Below are positions 1-7,005 of a stretch of DNA of 16,974 bases, piece by piece; position 1 is the stretch's first letter, and every line of letters begins with the position of its first letter. This DNA comes from Prevotella sp. UBA2756 (GTDB lineage: Bacteria > Bacteroidota > Bacteroidia > Bacteroidales > Bacteroidaceae). Below the pieces are notes generated by a model. The model searched no databases. It had not been told where the DNA came from and worked only from the letters and a program-made list of their open reading frames with translations. The stretch spans positions 1-16,974 of the forward strand of contig DEJE01000018.1 of NCBI GenBank assembly GCA_002353205.1, written 5' to 3'. The translations under genes were made by a program, and so were the position numbers.

Positions 1-2
1 AT

Positions 3-254
3 GGCATCTCAGAGAAACTCGATACGATTCTTGCGGCTGTCAATGGGAAAAAGATTGAAACTAAAAAGAAGCAGCAGGAAGACGAGGACGACTACATTGA
101 CCAGGGAGAAATGCTGGAGTATTACTTGGGGGAAGAACTGAACGAAATCATCTGGTTGAAGGAATTTGCTGCAGGCATCGCCCTCATCCATGAGTTTTTG
201 ACTGATGAATGGTGCTCAGAGGATTCTATCCGACTCGTATTTTATGCCTGTTAG
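3..254 (+). CDS. C-terminal part of an unrecognised protein (5' end outside window)
   Basis: An open frame enters from the left edge and ends at TAG 252-254, giving 83 residues. I do not recognise the family. The visible part has a charged Lys/Glu/Asp-rich stretch (KKKQQEDEDDYIDQGE) and then a predicted helical end containing EMLEYYLGEELNEIIWLKEF and finishing SIRLVFYAC. It is on the same strand as the following phosphoesterase, with about 50 bp between its stop and that gene's likely start, so co-transcription is plausible. Function cannot be assigned from this fragment; it could be a small plasmid/phage-type or hypothetical protein. Confidence 0.55.
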   Translation, partial: GISEKLDTILAAVNGKKIETKKKQQEDEDDYIDQGEMLEYYLGEELNEIIWLKEFAAGIALIHEFLTDEWCSEDSIRLVFYAC

Positions 255-305
255 GCCATACGAATAATTAACTGATTTGATATGAACAACGTATATTTAA
301 GAGCA

Positions 306-1076
306 ATGAGAATACAATACATGAGTGATCTCCATATGGAGTTATATGACAATTCGCGGTATATAAAAGCGAATGAGTTTGAAGTTGTGGGCGATGTTCT
401 GGTGCTCGCAGGTGACACGTTCTACCTGCGGGACATCATTGCCCCTCAGAAGCGATTTTGGAACTGGGCATCAAAGAACTTCCAGCAAGTGCTATTAGTA
501 CCTGGTAATCACGAGTTCTACAGCAATGGCGACGTAACAGCACGTGGCGACAGTTGGCAATGGATGATACGTGAGAATGTGGGCTATTATTATAATAAGG
601 TGGTGCGCATAGACGATACGGACTTCATTCTGACTACGCTGTGGTCGAGAATACCAGAGCAGGATATGTTCCATGTTCAGCGTGGCATGAACGACTTCCG
701 CCAGATAATGTATGATGGCAGACGCTTCACACCTGATGATTTCAATCTGGAGCATGAGAAATGCCTGACTTTCTTGAAACAAGCAGTAAAGGAGAGTACC
801 GCCAAGCATATCGTTGTGGTTACACATCATCTTCCGACATTATCAGTGGTGGCAGCCCAGCACATGGGTTCCGTTCTAAACGGAGCCTTTGCTACAGAAC
901 TGGGAAACTATATTGCCGACAGTCGCATTGATGCCTGGATTTATGGGCACTCGCATACCAACATTGACACCATGATAGGCAATACAAAAATAATATGTAA
1001 CCAGATGGGATATATATACTACAATGAACATCTGACAAACGGATTTGAACCAAACAAAACAATTGTAATAGAATGA
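306..1076 (+). CDS. Calcineurin-like metallophosphoesterase
   Basis: The protein shows all the metal-binding motifs of the calcineurin-like phosphoesterase superfamily in the right order: SDLHME close to the N-terminus (D-x-H), VLAGDTFY (GD), VPGNHEFY (GNHE), VVTHHLP, and YGHSHTN (GHxH). These bind a two-metal centre that hydrolyses phosphomono- or diesters; the substrate cannot be read from sequence. No signal peptide is visible, so it is probably cytoplasmic. I chose ATG 306 (protein begins MRIQYMSDLH, 256 residues) because the first beta strand of the fold normally starts at the initiator; an in-frame ATG at 282 would add eight residues. The stop overlaps the next gene's ATG by four bases (ATGA at 1073-1076), showing an operon. 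Confidence 0.88.
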   Translation: MRIQYMSDLHMELYDNSRYIKANEFEVVGDVLVLAGDTFYLRDIIAPQKRFWNWASKNFQQVLLVPGNHEFYSNGDVTARGDSWQWMIRENVGYYYNKVVRIDDTDFILTTLWSRIPEQDMFHVQRGMNDFRQIMYDGRRFTPDDFNLEHEKCLTFLKQAVKESTAKHIVVVTHHLPTLSVVAAQHMGSVLNGAFATELGNYIADSRIDAWIYGHSHTNIDTMIGNTKIICNQMGYIYYNEHLTNGFEPNKTIVIE

Positions 1077-1363
1077 ACAATAACAAGAAGCAAAGCGAAA
1101 GGGAAATCTTGGAAGAAATTCTGCAGACCCTAACTGAACAGAAAAAGACTCTAGAAATGATAGTTCCAAATCCTTTGAGGATATACAACAATAAGGAAAT
1201 CATGGAATTATTGGGAGTTAAGGATAAATATCTCAAGAAGTTGAGAGATAACGGCTACCTTGGCTTTTCAAGGGAGGGCGACAAGTATTGGTATACGCAG
1301 AAAGATGTAGATTGTTTTCTGCACAGTTTTCATTATGAACCATTTAATAGCGATAAAAATTGA
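1073..1363 (+). CDS. Small helix-turn-helix protein (excisionase/MerR-like fold)
   Basis: This 96-residue protein starts inside the stop codon of the phosphoesterase (ATGA overlap), so the two are translationally coupled. Residues 1-35 form a charged, likely coiled helix (SEREILEEILQTLTEQKKT). Residues 37-85 resemble a winged helix-turn-helix of the HTH_17/excisionase type: IYNNKEIMELLGVKDKYLKKLRDNG followed by LGFSREGDKYWYTQKDVDCFL. In Bacteroidetes such proteins are common in mobile or accessory islands, where they act as DNA-binding regulators or excisionases. No integrase is seen next to it. DNA-binding is an inference from the fold pattern only. Confidence 0.7.
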   Translation: MNNNKKQSEREILEEILQTLTEQKKTLEMIVPNPLRIYNNKEIMELLGVKDKYLKKLRDNGYLGFSREGDKYWYTQKDVDCFLHSFHYEPFNSDKN

Positions 1364-1393
1364 TTATGGACTCTTTAGATTATAAATACAAAC

Positions 1394-1810
1394 ATGCCAG
1401 TAAACAAAAACGCATTATTGCGTTACAAGATAATAGACAGAAGCCTGCGCAACAGGTACAGAAGATGGACGATAGAGGACCTGGTTGATGAAGTATCTGA
1501 TGCGCTGTACGATATGGAAGGGATTCGCAAAGGGATCTCTCTTAGAACAGTTCAGAACGATATTCAGATTATGCGTTCTGACAAACTCGGATACAATGCG
1601 CCCATAGAGGTTTACGATCAGAAGTACTACAGGTACGCTGATCCTGACTACTCTATCACTGAACTGCCTCTGACAGCTGATGATTTCAAACTTATCACGA
1701 AGGCAGTAAAGATGTTAGAAAAGACAGAGGGGAAACCTGAACTTCAGCAGATGGGCAGAGTACTTGCGAGAGTTAAGAAAAGGCTAACAGCCATTCTGAA
1801 CTATGGATAA
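1394..1810 (+). CDS. WYL-family-like transcriptional regulator, N-terminal HTH part only
   Basis: The 138-residue protein begins MPVNKNALLRYKIIDRSLRN and carries RTVQNDIQIMRSDKLGYNAP and YDQKYYRYADPDYSI, the pattern of the N-terminal HTH and linker of Bacteroidetes WYL-domain regulators. Full-length members are usually around 300 residues or more and have a ligand-sensing WYL domain after the linker; here the protein stops at about residue 138 with a normal TAA and a terminator right behind it, so the WYL domain is absent. It may be a stand-alone short form or a truncated one. It follows the HTH gene by 30 bp on the same strand. It ends in an ordinary-looking way (KKRLTAILNYG) with no sign of an abrupt junction. 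Confidence 0.7.
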   Translation: MPVNKNALLRYKIIDRSLRNRYRRWTIEDLVDEVSDALYDMEGIRKGISLRTVQNDIQIMRSDKLGYNAPIEVYDQKYYRYADPDYSITELPLTADDFKLITKAVKMLEKTEGKPELQQMGRVLARVKKRLTAILNYG

Positions 1811-1813
1811 AGG

Positions 1814-1852
1814 AAGGACTCCGGTTTCCTGTTTGGGGAAATCGGAGTCTTT
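1814..1852. terminator. Bidirectional rho-independent terminator
   Basis: GGACTCCGGTTTCC pairs with GGAAATCGGAGTC across a short loop, with TTT on the plus-strand side. It sits 4 bp behind the WYL-like gene and 9 bp beyond the 3' end of the minus-strand tRNA-Cys, so it can serve both converging transcripts. Confidence 0.75.
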
Positions 1853-1860
1853 AATGATTG

Positions 1861-1934
1861 AGTGAGGAATCGGATTCGAACCGATGAATGACGGTTTTGC
1901 AGACCGCCCCCTTAAACCACTCGGGCATCCTCAC
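1861..1934 (-). tRNA. tRNA-Cys (GCA)
   Basis: Cloverleaf on the minus strand: acceptor GTGAGGA/TCCTCAC, anticodon arm CGGT-CTGCAAA-ACCG with anticodon GCA, T-arm ATCGG-TTCGAAT-CCGAT. CCA is not encoded. It is the last tRNA of the seven-gene minus-strand cluster. Confidence 0.93.
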
Positions 1935-1941
1935 ATTGTAG

Positions 1942-2015
1942 GGAGTTTGACAGGTTTCGAACCTGTGACCACCAGAGCCACAATCTGGTGCTCTACCTAC
2001 TGAGCTACAAACTCC
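1942..2015 (-). tRNA. tRNA-His (GTG)
   Basis: Acceptor GAGTTTG/CAAACTC with an encoded extra 5' G opposite discriminator C, the hallmark of tRNA-His. The anticodon arm is CCAGA-TTGTGGC-TCTGG (anticodon GTG) and the T-arm ACAGG-TTCGAAA-CCTGT. Confidence 0.94.
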
Positions 2016-2025
2016 ATTTATTTAG

Positions 2026-2098
2026 CAGAAGCAGAAGGGCTCGAACCTCCGACCTTCGGTTTTGGAGACCGACATTCTACCAACTGAACTATGCTCCC
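2026..2098 (-). tRNA. tRNA-Trp (CCA)
   Basis: Anticodon arm TCGGT-CTCCAAA-ACCGA gives anticodon CCA. The acceptor is GGGAGCA/TGCTTCT with two G-U pairs and discriminator G. The T-arm is GGAGG-TTCGAGC-CCTTC with one G-U pair. Confidence 0.92.
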
Positions 2099-2102
2099 AT
2101 CG

Positions 2103-2184
2103 TTGAGGTGGCGGGACTCGAACCCACGAAGCCGAATGGCGGCAGATTTACAGTCTGCTCTCGTTGCCGCTGGAGAACACCTCA
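2103..2184 (-). tRNA. tRNA-Tyr (GTA)
   Basis: Anticodon arm GCAGA-CTGTAAA-TCTGC gives anticodon GTA. A long variable arm between anticodon and T arms makes it class II, as expected for bacterial tRNA-Tyr. The acceptor is TGAGGTG/CACCTCA and the T-arm GTGGG-TTCGAGT-CCCGC. Confidence 0.93.
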
Positions 2185-2195
2185 TTATATTCTTG

Positions 2196-2268
2196 TGGAA
2201 CCTCGTGGAGTCGAACCACGTTCTCAGGATTTTCAGTCCTGCGCATACACCAAGTCTGCCAAAGTTCC
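2196..2268 (-). tRNA. tRNA-Phe (GAA)
   Basis: Anticodon arm CAGGA-CTGAAAA-TCCTG gives anticodon GAA. The acceptor is GGAACTT/AGGTTCC with discriminator A, the T-arm CGTGG-TTCGACT-CCACG, and the variable loop is short. Confidence 0.92.
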
Positions 2269-2273
2269 ATCAG

Positions 2274-2361
2274 AGGAGGCTAAGGGATTCGAACCCTTGG
2301 GACGTTTGACCGCCCTCTAGTTTTCAAGACTAGTGCAATAGACCAACTCTGCCAAACCTCC
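2274..2361 (-). tRNA. tRNA-Ser (TGA)
   Basis: Anticodon arm CTAGT-CTTGAAA-ACTAG gives anticodon TGA. A long variable arm (class II), acceptor GGAGGTT/AGCCTCC and T-arm AAGGG-TTCGAAT-CCCTT support serine. The discriminator read from sequence is T. Confidence 0.92.
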
Positions 2362-2369
2362 AATTTGTG

Positions 2370-2454
2370 CGGAAGCAGAAGGATTCGAACCTTCGGAGCC
2401 TTGCGGCTCGGCACGTTAGCAATGTGCTGGTATCGACCGCTCACCCATACTTCC
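2370..2454 (-). tRNA. tRNA-Ser (GCT)
   Basis: The anticodon loop TTGCTAA gives anticodon GCT; the anticodon stem has one A-C mismatch next to the loop. It has a long variable arm, acceptor GGAAGTA/TGCTTCC and discriminator G. It is the first gene of the cluster behind the promoter at 2470-2477. Confidence 0.92.
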
Positions 2455-2469
2455 GTTGGATTTCGGGTG

Positions 2470-2477
2470 CAAAGGTA
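2470..2477 (-). promoter_or_regulatory. -7 box of the seven-tRNA operon
   Basis: Minus strand TACCTTTG, matching the Bacteroidetes -7 consensus TAnnTTTG, 16 bp upstream of tRNA-Ser(GCT). No clear -33 TTTG lies at the usual distance. Confidence 0.7.
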
Positions 2478-2542
2478 CAATAGCCCTATGCAGCCTTTCT
2501 GCGTAGCAAGAATTATTTTGCAAGAAATCATCAAAAAAGGTT

Positions 2543-2583
2543 GTTGACAGTTGAAATACCCTAATGATTTTCAACTTGTCAAC
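2543..2583. repeat. Hairpin in the gap between the tRNA transcripts
   Basis: GTTGACAGTTGAAA (2543-2556) pairs with TTTCAACTTGTCAAC (2569-2583) with a single bulged T and a 12-base loop. A third related half-site TTGACAACG is at 2592-2600. No gene ends here that would need a terminator. A symmetrical protein-binding site is an alternative. Confidence 0.5.
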
Positions 2584-2660
2584 GTTAGAACTTGACAACG
2601 GTTCGCAATTATTATTCTTTGCAGGATCTTGGATTGTTAATTCTGCAAAGGAGAAACACG

Positions 2661-2703
2661 AATTGGCTACAACAAAACAGAATTGGCTACAAATTGGCTA
2701 CAA
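2661..2703 (+). repeat. Three copies of a 12-bp direct repeat
   Basis: AATTGGCTACAA occurs at 2661, 2681 and 2692; the last two share one base. It lies in the roughly 300-bp gap between the tRNA cluster promoter and the tRNA-Asn terminator. I see no gene in that gap. Confidence 0.7.
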
Positions 2704-2714
2704 TTTTGAAATGT

Positions 2715-2752
2715 ATAAAAAAGAAAAATCCCGTAAGTCATTGACCTACAGG
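2715..2752 (-). terminator. Rho-independent terminator of tRNA-Asn
   Basis: On the minus strand CCTGTAGGTCA pairs with TGACTTACGGG (two G-U pairs), followed by ATTTTTCTTTTTTAT. It sits 14 bp beyond the tRNA-Asn 3' end. Confidence 0.82.
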
Positions 2753-2765
2753 ACTCTTTCTTTGG

Positions 2766-2839
2766 CGCTTCAGGATGGGCTTGAACCAACGACCCCCTGA
2801 TTAACAGTCAGGTGCTCTAACCAACTGAGCTACTGAAGC
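2766..2839 (-). tRNA. tRNA-Asn (GTT)
   Basis: Anticodon arm CCTGA-CTGTTAA-TCAGG gives anticodon GTT. The acceptor is GCTTCAG/CTGAAGC with discriminator G, and the D-arm AGCTCAGTTGGTTAGAGC is canonical. It is a single-gene transcript with its own promoter and terminator. Confidence 0.95.
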
Positions 2840-2867
2840 AAGATGTGCATTGTTTTGAATGCGGGTG

Positions 2868-2899
2868 CAAAGGTAAGGCGTTTTTTTGAAACTTCCAAA
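2868..2899 (-). promoter_or_regulatory. Promoter of tRNA-Asn
   Basis: Minus strand TTTG (2896-2899), 20 bp, then TACCTTTG (2868-2875): a full match to the Bacteroidetes sigma-ABfr -33/-7 arrangement, 28 bp upstream of the tRNA. Confidence 0.8.
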
Positions 2900-2981
2900 C
2901 TTTTCGTGGACTTTTTTAAGAAAAATCTTCCTGATGGCGTTTTTTTTGATGAAAAACGGCGAGAATACGCAGTTATTATTG

Positions 2982-2989
2982 TAATTTTG
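2982..2989 (+). promoter_or_regulatory. Probable -7 box for the S41 peptidase gene
   Basis: TAATTTTG fits TAnnTTTG and lies about 120 bp upstream of the chosen start of the peptidase. It is divergent from the tRNA-Asn promoter. No clear -33 element was found at 19-20 bp. Confidence 0.5.
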
Positions 2990-3110
2990 CAGCACGCTAT
3001 CCGTCTGTGCGTCATGAGGTGGCAGCAGAATCTGTTGCAGAGGTCGTGTCTGGCAGCTTTCGTGAACCATGTCGCTGGCGGGCAGTGGATGGCGCTTAAC
3101 AAATGGAGTA

Positions 3111-4769
3111 ATGATGAAAAGAATGATTCTTCAAATGGTCTTGGTGCTCGTTGCTGCGATTCCGACGGAAGCTCAGGAGAGTGTCGACCACAATTTCGAG
3201 GTGGGCAAGAACCTCGAGATTTTCAATGCGGTGATCCGCAACCTTGACATGATGTATGTCGACACGCTCGATGCCAAGAAAGTGGTGAGCAACGGCATCA
3301 ACCACATGCTGCAGTCGCTCGATCCCTATACGGTGTATTATCCCGACGCCAACGAGTTGCAGTCGTTTCTTTCGGGCAAGTATGCAGGTATCGGAGCGCT
3401 GATTCGTTATAATCTGGTGCTCGACAATGCCGTCATCGACGAGCCTTACGAGAACACGCCGGCCCAAGAGGCAGGTCTGAAGAAAGGCGACATTATACTA
3501 AGCATCGACGATTCCACCATGGTCGGGAAGTCGACAAGCTATGTGAGCAGTCATCTTCGCGGCGATGCCGGCACGACATTCCTGCTGAAGTTACGCCGTC
3601 CGAGCACCGGAAAGGTGATGCAGAAGAAGATCACCCGCCGCCAGATTCAGCAGATGGCAACGATTCCGTATTACGGCCTGCGTCGCGACAGTATCGGATA
3701 TATCAGCCTGTCGCAGTTTACCGAAGGTTGTTCGAAGGAGGTGCGCCGCGCGTTTATCGACATGAAGAACCGCGGCATGAAAGCCTTGGTGTTCGACCTG
3801 CGCGGCAATGGCGGCGGCAGCGAGGCCGAGGCTGCGAGCATCGTGAACATGTTCGTGCCGAAGGGCATCACCGTGGTGTCGAACAAAGGGAAGCTGTCGC
3901 GTTCGAACCACGACTATAAAACGACCGTGGAGCCCATCGACACCGTAATGCCCGTGGTGGTGCTCGTCGACGGCAACACAGCATCGGCCAGCGAAATCAC
4001 CAGCGGCGCATTGCAGGACCTCGACCGTGCCGTCATCCTCGGCACGCGCACTTACGGCAAAGGCCTTGTGCAGTTGCCGTTGGAACTGCCCTACAATGCC
4101 CAGATGAAGGTGACGACCAGCAAATACTTCATTCCCAGCGGCCGTTGCATCCAGGCCATCAACTACAAGCACGACGGCACCTACCAGGAGCATATCCCTG
4201 ATTTGCTGACGCGGGTCTTCCACACCCGTAATGGCCGGGAGGTGCGCGACGGCGGCGGCATCATGCCCGACGTGGAGGTGCGTCCCGACTCGCTGCCCAA
4301 CATCGTGTACTATCTGAGTGCCAGCGGAGTAGACTCCACCGAGGTGATGCACCAATACGAGGTCGACTACATTGCGCGACATGCGACGATTGCCAAGCCC
4401 GGAGAGTTCGAGATTTCCGATGCCGACTATGCCGAGTTCCGCCAGCGCGTGCTGCAGAGCGGCTTCAAATACGATGCCGAGAGTGCCAAATACATGTCGA
4501 GCCTGCGCAAGGTCATGGAGTTCGAAGGCTACTACGAAGATGCCAAGCCAGAGTTCGAAGCCTTGGAGCGCAAGCTGAAGCACAATCTGGAGCATGAGCT
4601 CGACCGCCACGAGAGCACCATCCGCCAGGTGCTGGGGTCCGATATTGTGGCCGCCTACTACTATCAGGCGGGAACGGTGGAGTTCGGTCTGCGTTTCGAC
4701 AAGCAGATGAAAGAGGCTTGCCGACTGCTGAACGCGCCGAAGGAGTACAGCAAGATTCTTGGCAACTGA
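3111..4769 (+). CDS. Exported S41 family C-terminal processing peptidase (CtpA-like)
   Basis: A 552-residue protein with a signal peptide (MMKRMILQMVLVLVAAIPTEAQ) and therefore acting in the periplasm or at the envelope. The order is typical: N-terminal helical part with MYVDTLDAKKVVSNGINHML, a PDZ domain (about residues 85-170: YAGIGALIRYN, PAQEAGLKKGDIILSI), then the S41 catalytic core with VFDLRGNGGG and VLVDGNTASASEITSGALQD. The catalytic pair is likely Ser292 (first Ser of ASASE) and Lys317 (TYGKGLVQ), 25 residues apart as in Prc/CtpA. The start is ATG 3111 or 3114, behind GGAG at 3105-3108; an upstream in-frame ATG at 3069 would place 14 non-signal residues before the signal peptide. 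A strong terminator follows, so it is its own transcript. The cleaved substrate is unknown. Confidence 0.92.
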   Translation: MMKRMILQMVLVLVAAIPTEAQESVDHNFEVGKNLEIFNAVIRNLDMMYVDTLDAKKVVSNGINHMLQSLDPYTVYYPDANELQSFLSGKYAGIGALIRYNLVLDNAVIDEPYENTPAQEAGLKKGDIILSIDDSTMVGKSTSYVSSHLRGDAGTTFLLKLRRPSTGKVMQKKITRRQIQQMATIPYYGLRRDSIGYISLSQFTEGCSKEVRRAFIDMKNRGMKALVFDLRGNGGGSEAEAASIVNMFVPKGITVVSNKGKLSRSNHDYKTTVEPIDTVMPVVVLVDGNTASASEITSGALQDLDRAVILGTRTYGKGLVQLPLELPYNAQMKVTTSKYFIPSGRCIQAINYKHDGTYQEHIPDLLTRVFHTRNGREVRDGGGIMPDVEVRPDSLPNIVYYLSASGVDSTEVMHQYEVDYIARHATIAKPGEFEISDADYAEFRQRVLQSGFKYDAESAKYMSSLRKVMEFEGYYEDAKPEFEALERKLKHNLEHELDRHESTIRQVLGSDIVAAYYYQAGTVEFGLRFDKQMKEACRLLNAPKEYSKILGN

Positions 4770-4787
4770 CTTATTGCAGCTTCTTTT

Positions 4788-4839
4788 GTCGGTGGCAGAG
4801 ATTCGTCGGTTCGCCGAGATCCCTGCCACCGGCTTTTTT
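4788..4839 (+). terminator. Rho-independent terminator of the S41 peptidase gene
   Basis: A long stem with GTCGGTGGCAG on the left pairing with CTGCCACCGGC on the right, followed by a run of six T at 4834-4839; 18 bp behind the stop codon. Confidence 0.92.
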
Positions 4840-4868
4840 ACCAATATGCTATCTCAATACTAACGAAT

Positions 4869-6908
4869 ATGAAAAGAATCCTTGTTTCAACGCGCTCGGC
4901 AGCTGTCGTGATGCTGCTGAGCCTGTGCTGTGGCGCTATGGGTGCCGACAGTAAGCACGTGCTCACATCGCCGAACGGGAAACTGCAGGTGACGGCGGTG
5001 AGCGGTTCCGACGGCCTGCAGTGGGCCATCGCCTACGACGGCCGTCAGGTGATGCTGCCTTCGCGCATCGATATCACCATTGATGGTCGTCCCTGCGTCA
5101 GCGGCAAGCTGAAACCATCGGCACAACGCAGCGTCAGCACATCCTTCGCCACACCTTTCTATAAGAAAGCACGGGTCGAAGACCGCTACCAGACGCTCAC
5201 CCTGCGCGCTAACCGAAACGTCAGCGTGGAGTTCCGAGCCTACGACGACGGGGCTGCCTACCGCCTGGTCTACAGCGGAAAGAAGCCCGCCGTGGTCGAC
5301 AGCGAGACGGCCGAGTTCCGTTTCACCGCCGACCATCCTGCCTTCGTGCCCTATGTCAACGACAACCGCGGCGGCGAACGCTTCTGCTATTCCTTCGAAT
5401 CCTACTACGACGAGGTGCCCATGAGCCGCATCTACCGCGATTCGCTCGCCATCACACCCCTGGCCGTATGCCTGCCGGGCGGTGCCAAAGCCATCGTGAT
5501 GGATGCCGGCGTGGAAAACTACCCCGGCATGATGCTCGTCGGCGATGCTGCCAGCCCCACGCTCCGCGCCGTCTTCGCCCCCTATCCGCTACAGCAGGCC
5601 GTGGGCGGCTTCGACCGCCTGAACCTCGTGCCCACGAAGCGCGCCGACTACATAGCCAGACTGTCCGGACCGCAGGCTCTGCCGTGGCGAACCGTGGTCG
5701 TGACGCAGCGCGATGCCGATATCCTGAACTGCGACATGGCCCAGCGGCTGGCTCCTGCATGTCGGCTGAAGGACACGTCGTGGATCCGTCCGGGCAAAGT
5801 GGCCTGGGACTGGTGGAACAACACCAACCTGACAGGCGTCGACTTCGTCTCGGGAATGAACACCCCTACCTATAAATATTACATCGACTTTGCACAACGC
5901 AACCACCTCGAGTACATCATCATCGACGAAGGATGGAGCGGAAAGGAGTCGCTCACCGAGCAGCTCAACCCCGACATACAGCTCGACGAGCTCATTGCCT
6001 ACGGTCGTGAGCGCGGTGTGGGCGTCATACTGTGGTCCAGCTGGCGCAACCTCATCGCCAACAACCCCGAAGGGAGCATCGAAGGCACCGAAGCCGTCAT
6101 GAAGCACTATGCCGACCGGGGCGTGAAAGGCTTCAAAATAGACTTCTTCGACCGCGACGACCAGCAGGTCATCGCCTCTGCCTACCGCATTGCCGACTGT
6201 GCCGCGCGCCACCATCTGCTCGTCGACTACCACGGCCTGAAGCCCTTCGGCATTCAGCGCGCCTATCCGAACGTGGTCAACTTCGAGGGCGTGAAGGGAC
6301 TGGAGAACTCCAAGTGGGAACCGCGCGCAGGCGACGGCCCTCTGCACAACCAGCCGCGCTACGACGTCACCGCACCCTACCTGCGCATGCTCGCCGGCCC
6401 CATGGACTACACGCCCGGAGCGATGATCAACGCCATGCGCAACAACTTCTTCGGCAACAACGACCACCCGATGAGCCAGGGAACACGCGTGCACCAGATG
6501 GGCATGTACACCCTCTTTGAGGCTCCCCTGCAGATGCTTGCCGACAGTCCCACGGCCTACGAGCGCAACCAGGAATGTACCGACTTCATCGCACAGGTGC
6601 CCACCACGTTCGACGAGACCGTAGCCCTCGACGGTAAGCTGGGCGACTATGCCGTCGTGGCGCGCCGCAAGGGCACCACATGGTACGTTGCCGCCCTGAC
6701 CGACTGGACGCCGCGTGAGTTCACCCTCGACCTGTCGTTCCTCGGCGAGGGACAGTTCCAGGCCGACATCTTCGCCGACGGCATCAACGCCGCGAAGGAT
6801 GCAAGCGACTATCGCCACCTGAAGCAGCGCGTCGATGCATCCCAACGGCTCACGATTCAGCTCTCGTCGGGCGGCGGATGGACCGCTATCATCAAGGCGA
6901 AGCCGTAG
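4869..6908 (+). CDS. Glycoside hydrolase family 97, retaining-type alpha-glycosidase
   Basis: A 679-residue protein, the usual GH97 length, with an N-terminal signal peptide (MKRILVSTRSAAVVMLLSL, likely cleaved after CCGAMG) that sends it to the periplasm. It has the N-terminal beta-sandwich typical of GH97 (SPNGKLQVTAV, VEFRAYDDGAAYRLVY), the catalytic TIM barrel (WDWWNNTNLTGVDFVSGMNT, YIIIDEGWSG, GVGVILWSSWRNL) and a C-terminal beta domain ending SSGGGWTAIIKAKP. The strand KGFKIDFFDRDDQ places Asp425 where retaining GH97 enzymes (the alpha-galactosidase branch) have their nucleophile, unlike the inverting SusB branch, which uses glutamates; a Glu in NFEGVKGLENSKW is the likely acid/base. 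Substrate is probably alpha-galactoside, but that is inference. No SusC/SusD pair is nearby, so it is not in an obvious utilisation locus. Confidence 0.92.
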   Translation: MKRILVSTRSAAVVMLLSLCCGAMGADSKHVLTSPNGKLQVTAVSGSDGLQWAIAYDGRQVMLPSRIDITIDGRPCVSGKLKPSAQRSVSTSFATPFYKKARVEDRYQTLTLRANRNVSVEFRAYDDGAAYRLVYSGKKPAVVDSETAEFRFTADHPAFVPYVNDNRGGERFCYSFESYYDEVPMSRIYRDSLAITPLAVCLPGGAKAIVMDAGVENYPGMMLVGDAASPTLRAVFAPYPLQQAVGGFDRLNLVPTKRADYIARLSGPQALPWRTVVVTQRDADILNCDMAQRLAPACRLKDTSWIRPGKVAWDWWNNTNLTGVDFVSGMNTPTYKYYIDFAQRNHLEYIIIDEGWSGKESLTEQLNPDIQLDELIAYGRERGVGVILWSSWRNLIANNPEGSIEGTEAVMKHYADRGVKGFKIDFFDRDDQQVIASAYRIADCAARHHLLVDYHGLKPFGIQRAYPNVVNFEGVKGLENSKWEPRAGDGPLHNQPRYDVTAPYLRMLAGPMDYTPGAMINAMRNNFFGNNDHPMSQGTRVHQMGMYTLFEAPLQMLADSPTAYERNQECTDFIAQVPTTFDETVALDGKLGDYAVVARRKGTTWYVAALTDWTPREFTLDLSFLGEGQFQADIFADGINAAKDASDYRHLKQRVDASQRLTIQLSSGGGWTAIIKAKP

Positions 6909-6930
6909 GCAAGAAACTCTTATTTAAATA

Positions 6931-6964
6931 GTGAGGGATGCGCACGAACAGTGTGCACCCTTAC
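6931..6964 (+). terminator. Terminator-like hairpin after the GH97 gene
   Basis: GTGAGGGATGCGCAC pairs with GTGTGCACCCTTAC (one bulged A, two G-U pairs) around loop GAACA, followed by T-rich TTCCTGTTTG. It separates GH97 from the cas operon and overlaps the GTG at 6931, arguing against translation of cas3 from that codon. Confidence 0.7.
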
Positions 6965-7005
6965 TTCCTGTTTGTGAATATAACCATCAATGCCCCTATA
7001 GAACT

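Noticed and set aside
1988..2320. Open frames across the tRNA cluster
   Set aside because: They run through well-formed tRNA genes on the other strand and have the typical spurious SRRARTSDLRF-like translation of tRNA DNA.
1861..2839. tRNA genes as an integration site of a mobile element
   Set aside because: No integrase and no repeated tRNA 3' end were found elsewhere in the window.
3591..4844. Long minus-strand open frame opposite the S41 peptidase
   Set aside because: It mirrors the codon bias of a high-GC gene on the other strand; the plus strand has clear catalytic motifs and a signal peptide.
5589..6845. Long minus-strand open frame opposite the GH97 gene
   Set aside because: The same shadow effect: low-complexity Val/His/Ala-rich product without a recognisable family.
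6931..7005. Upstream GTG extension of cas3
   Set aside because: It lies in a terminator-like hairpin and adds 25 residues before the normal Cas3 start; ATG 7006 fits better.
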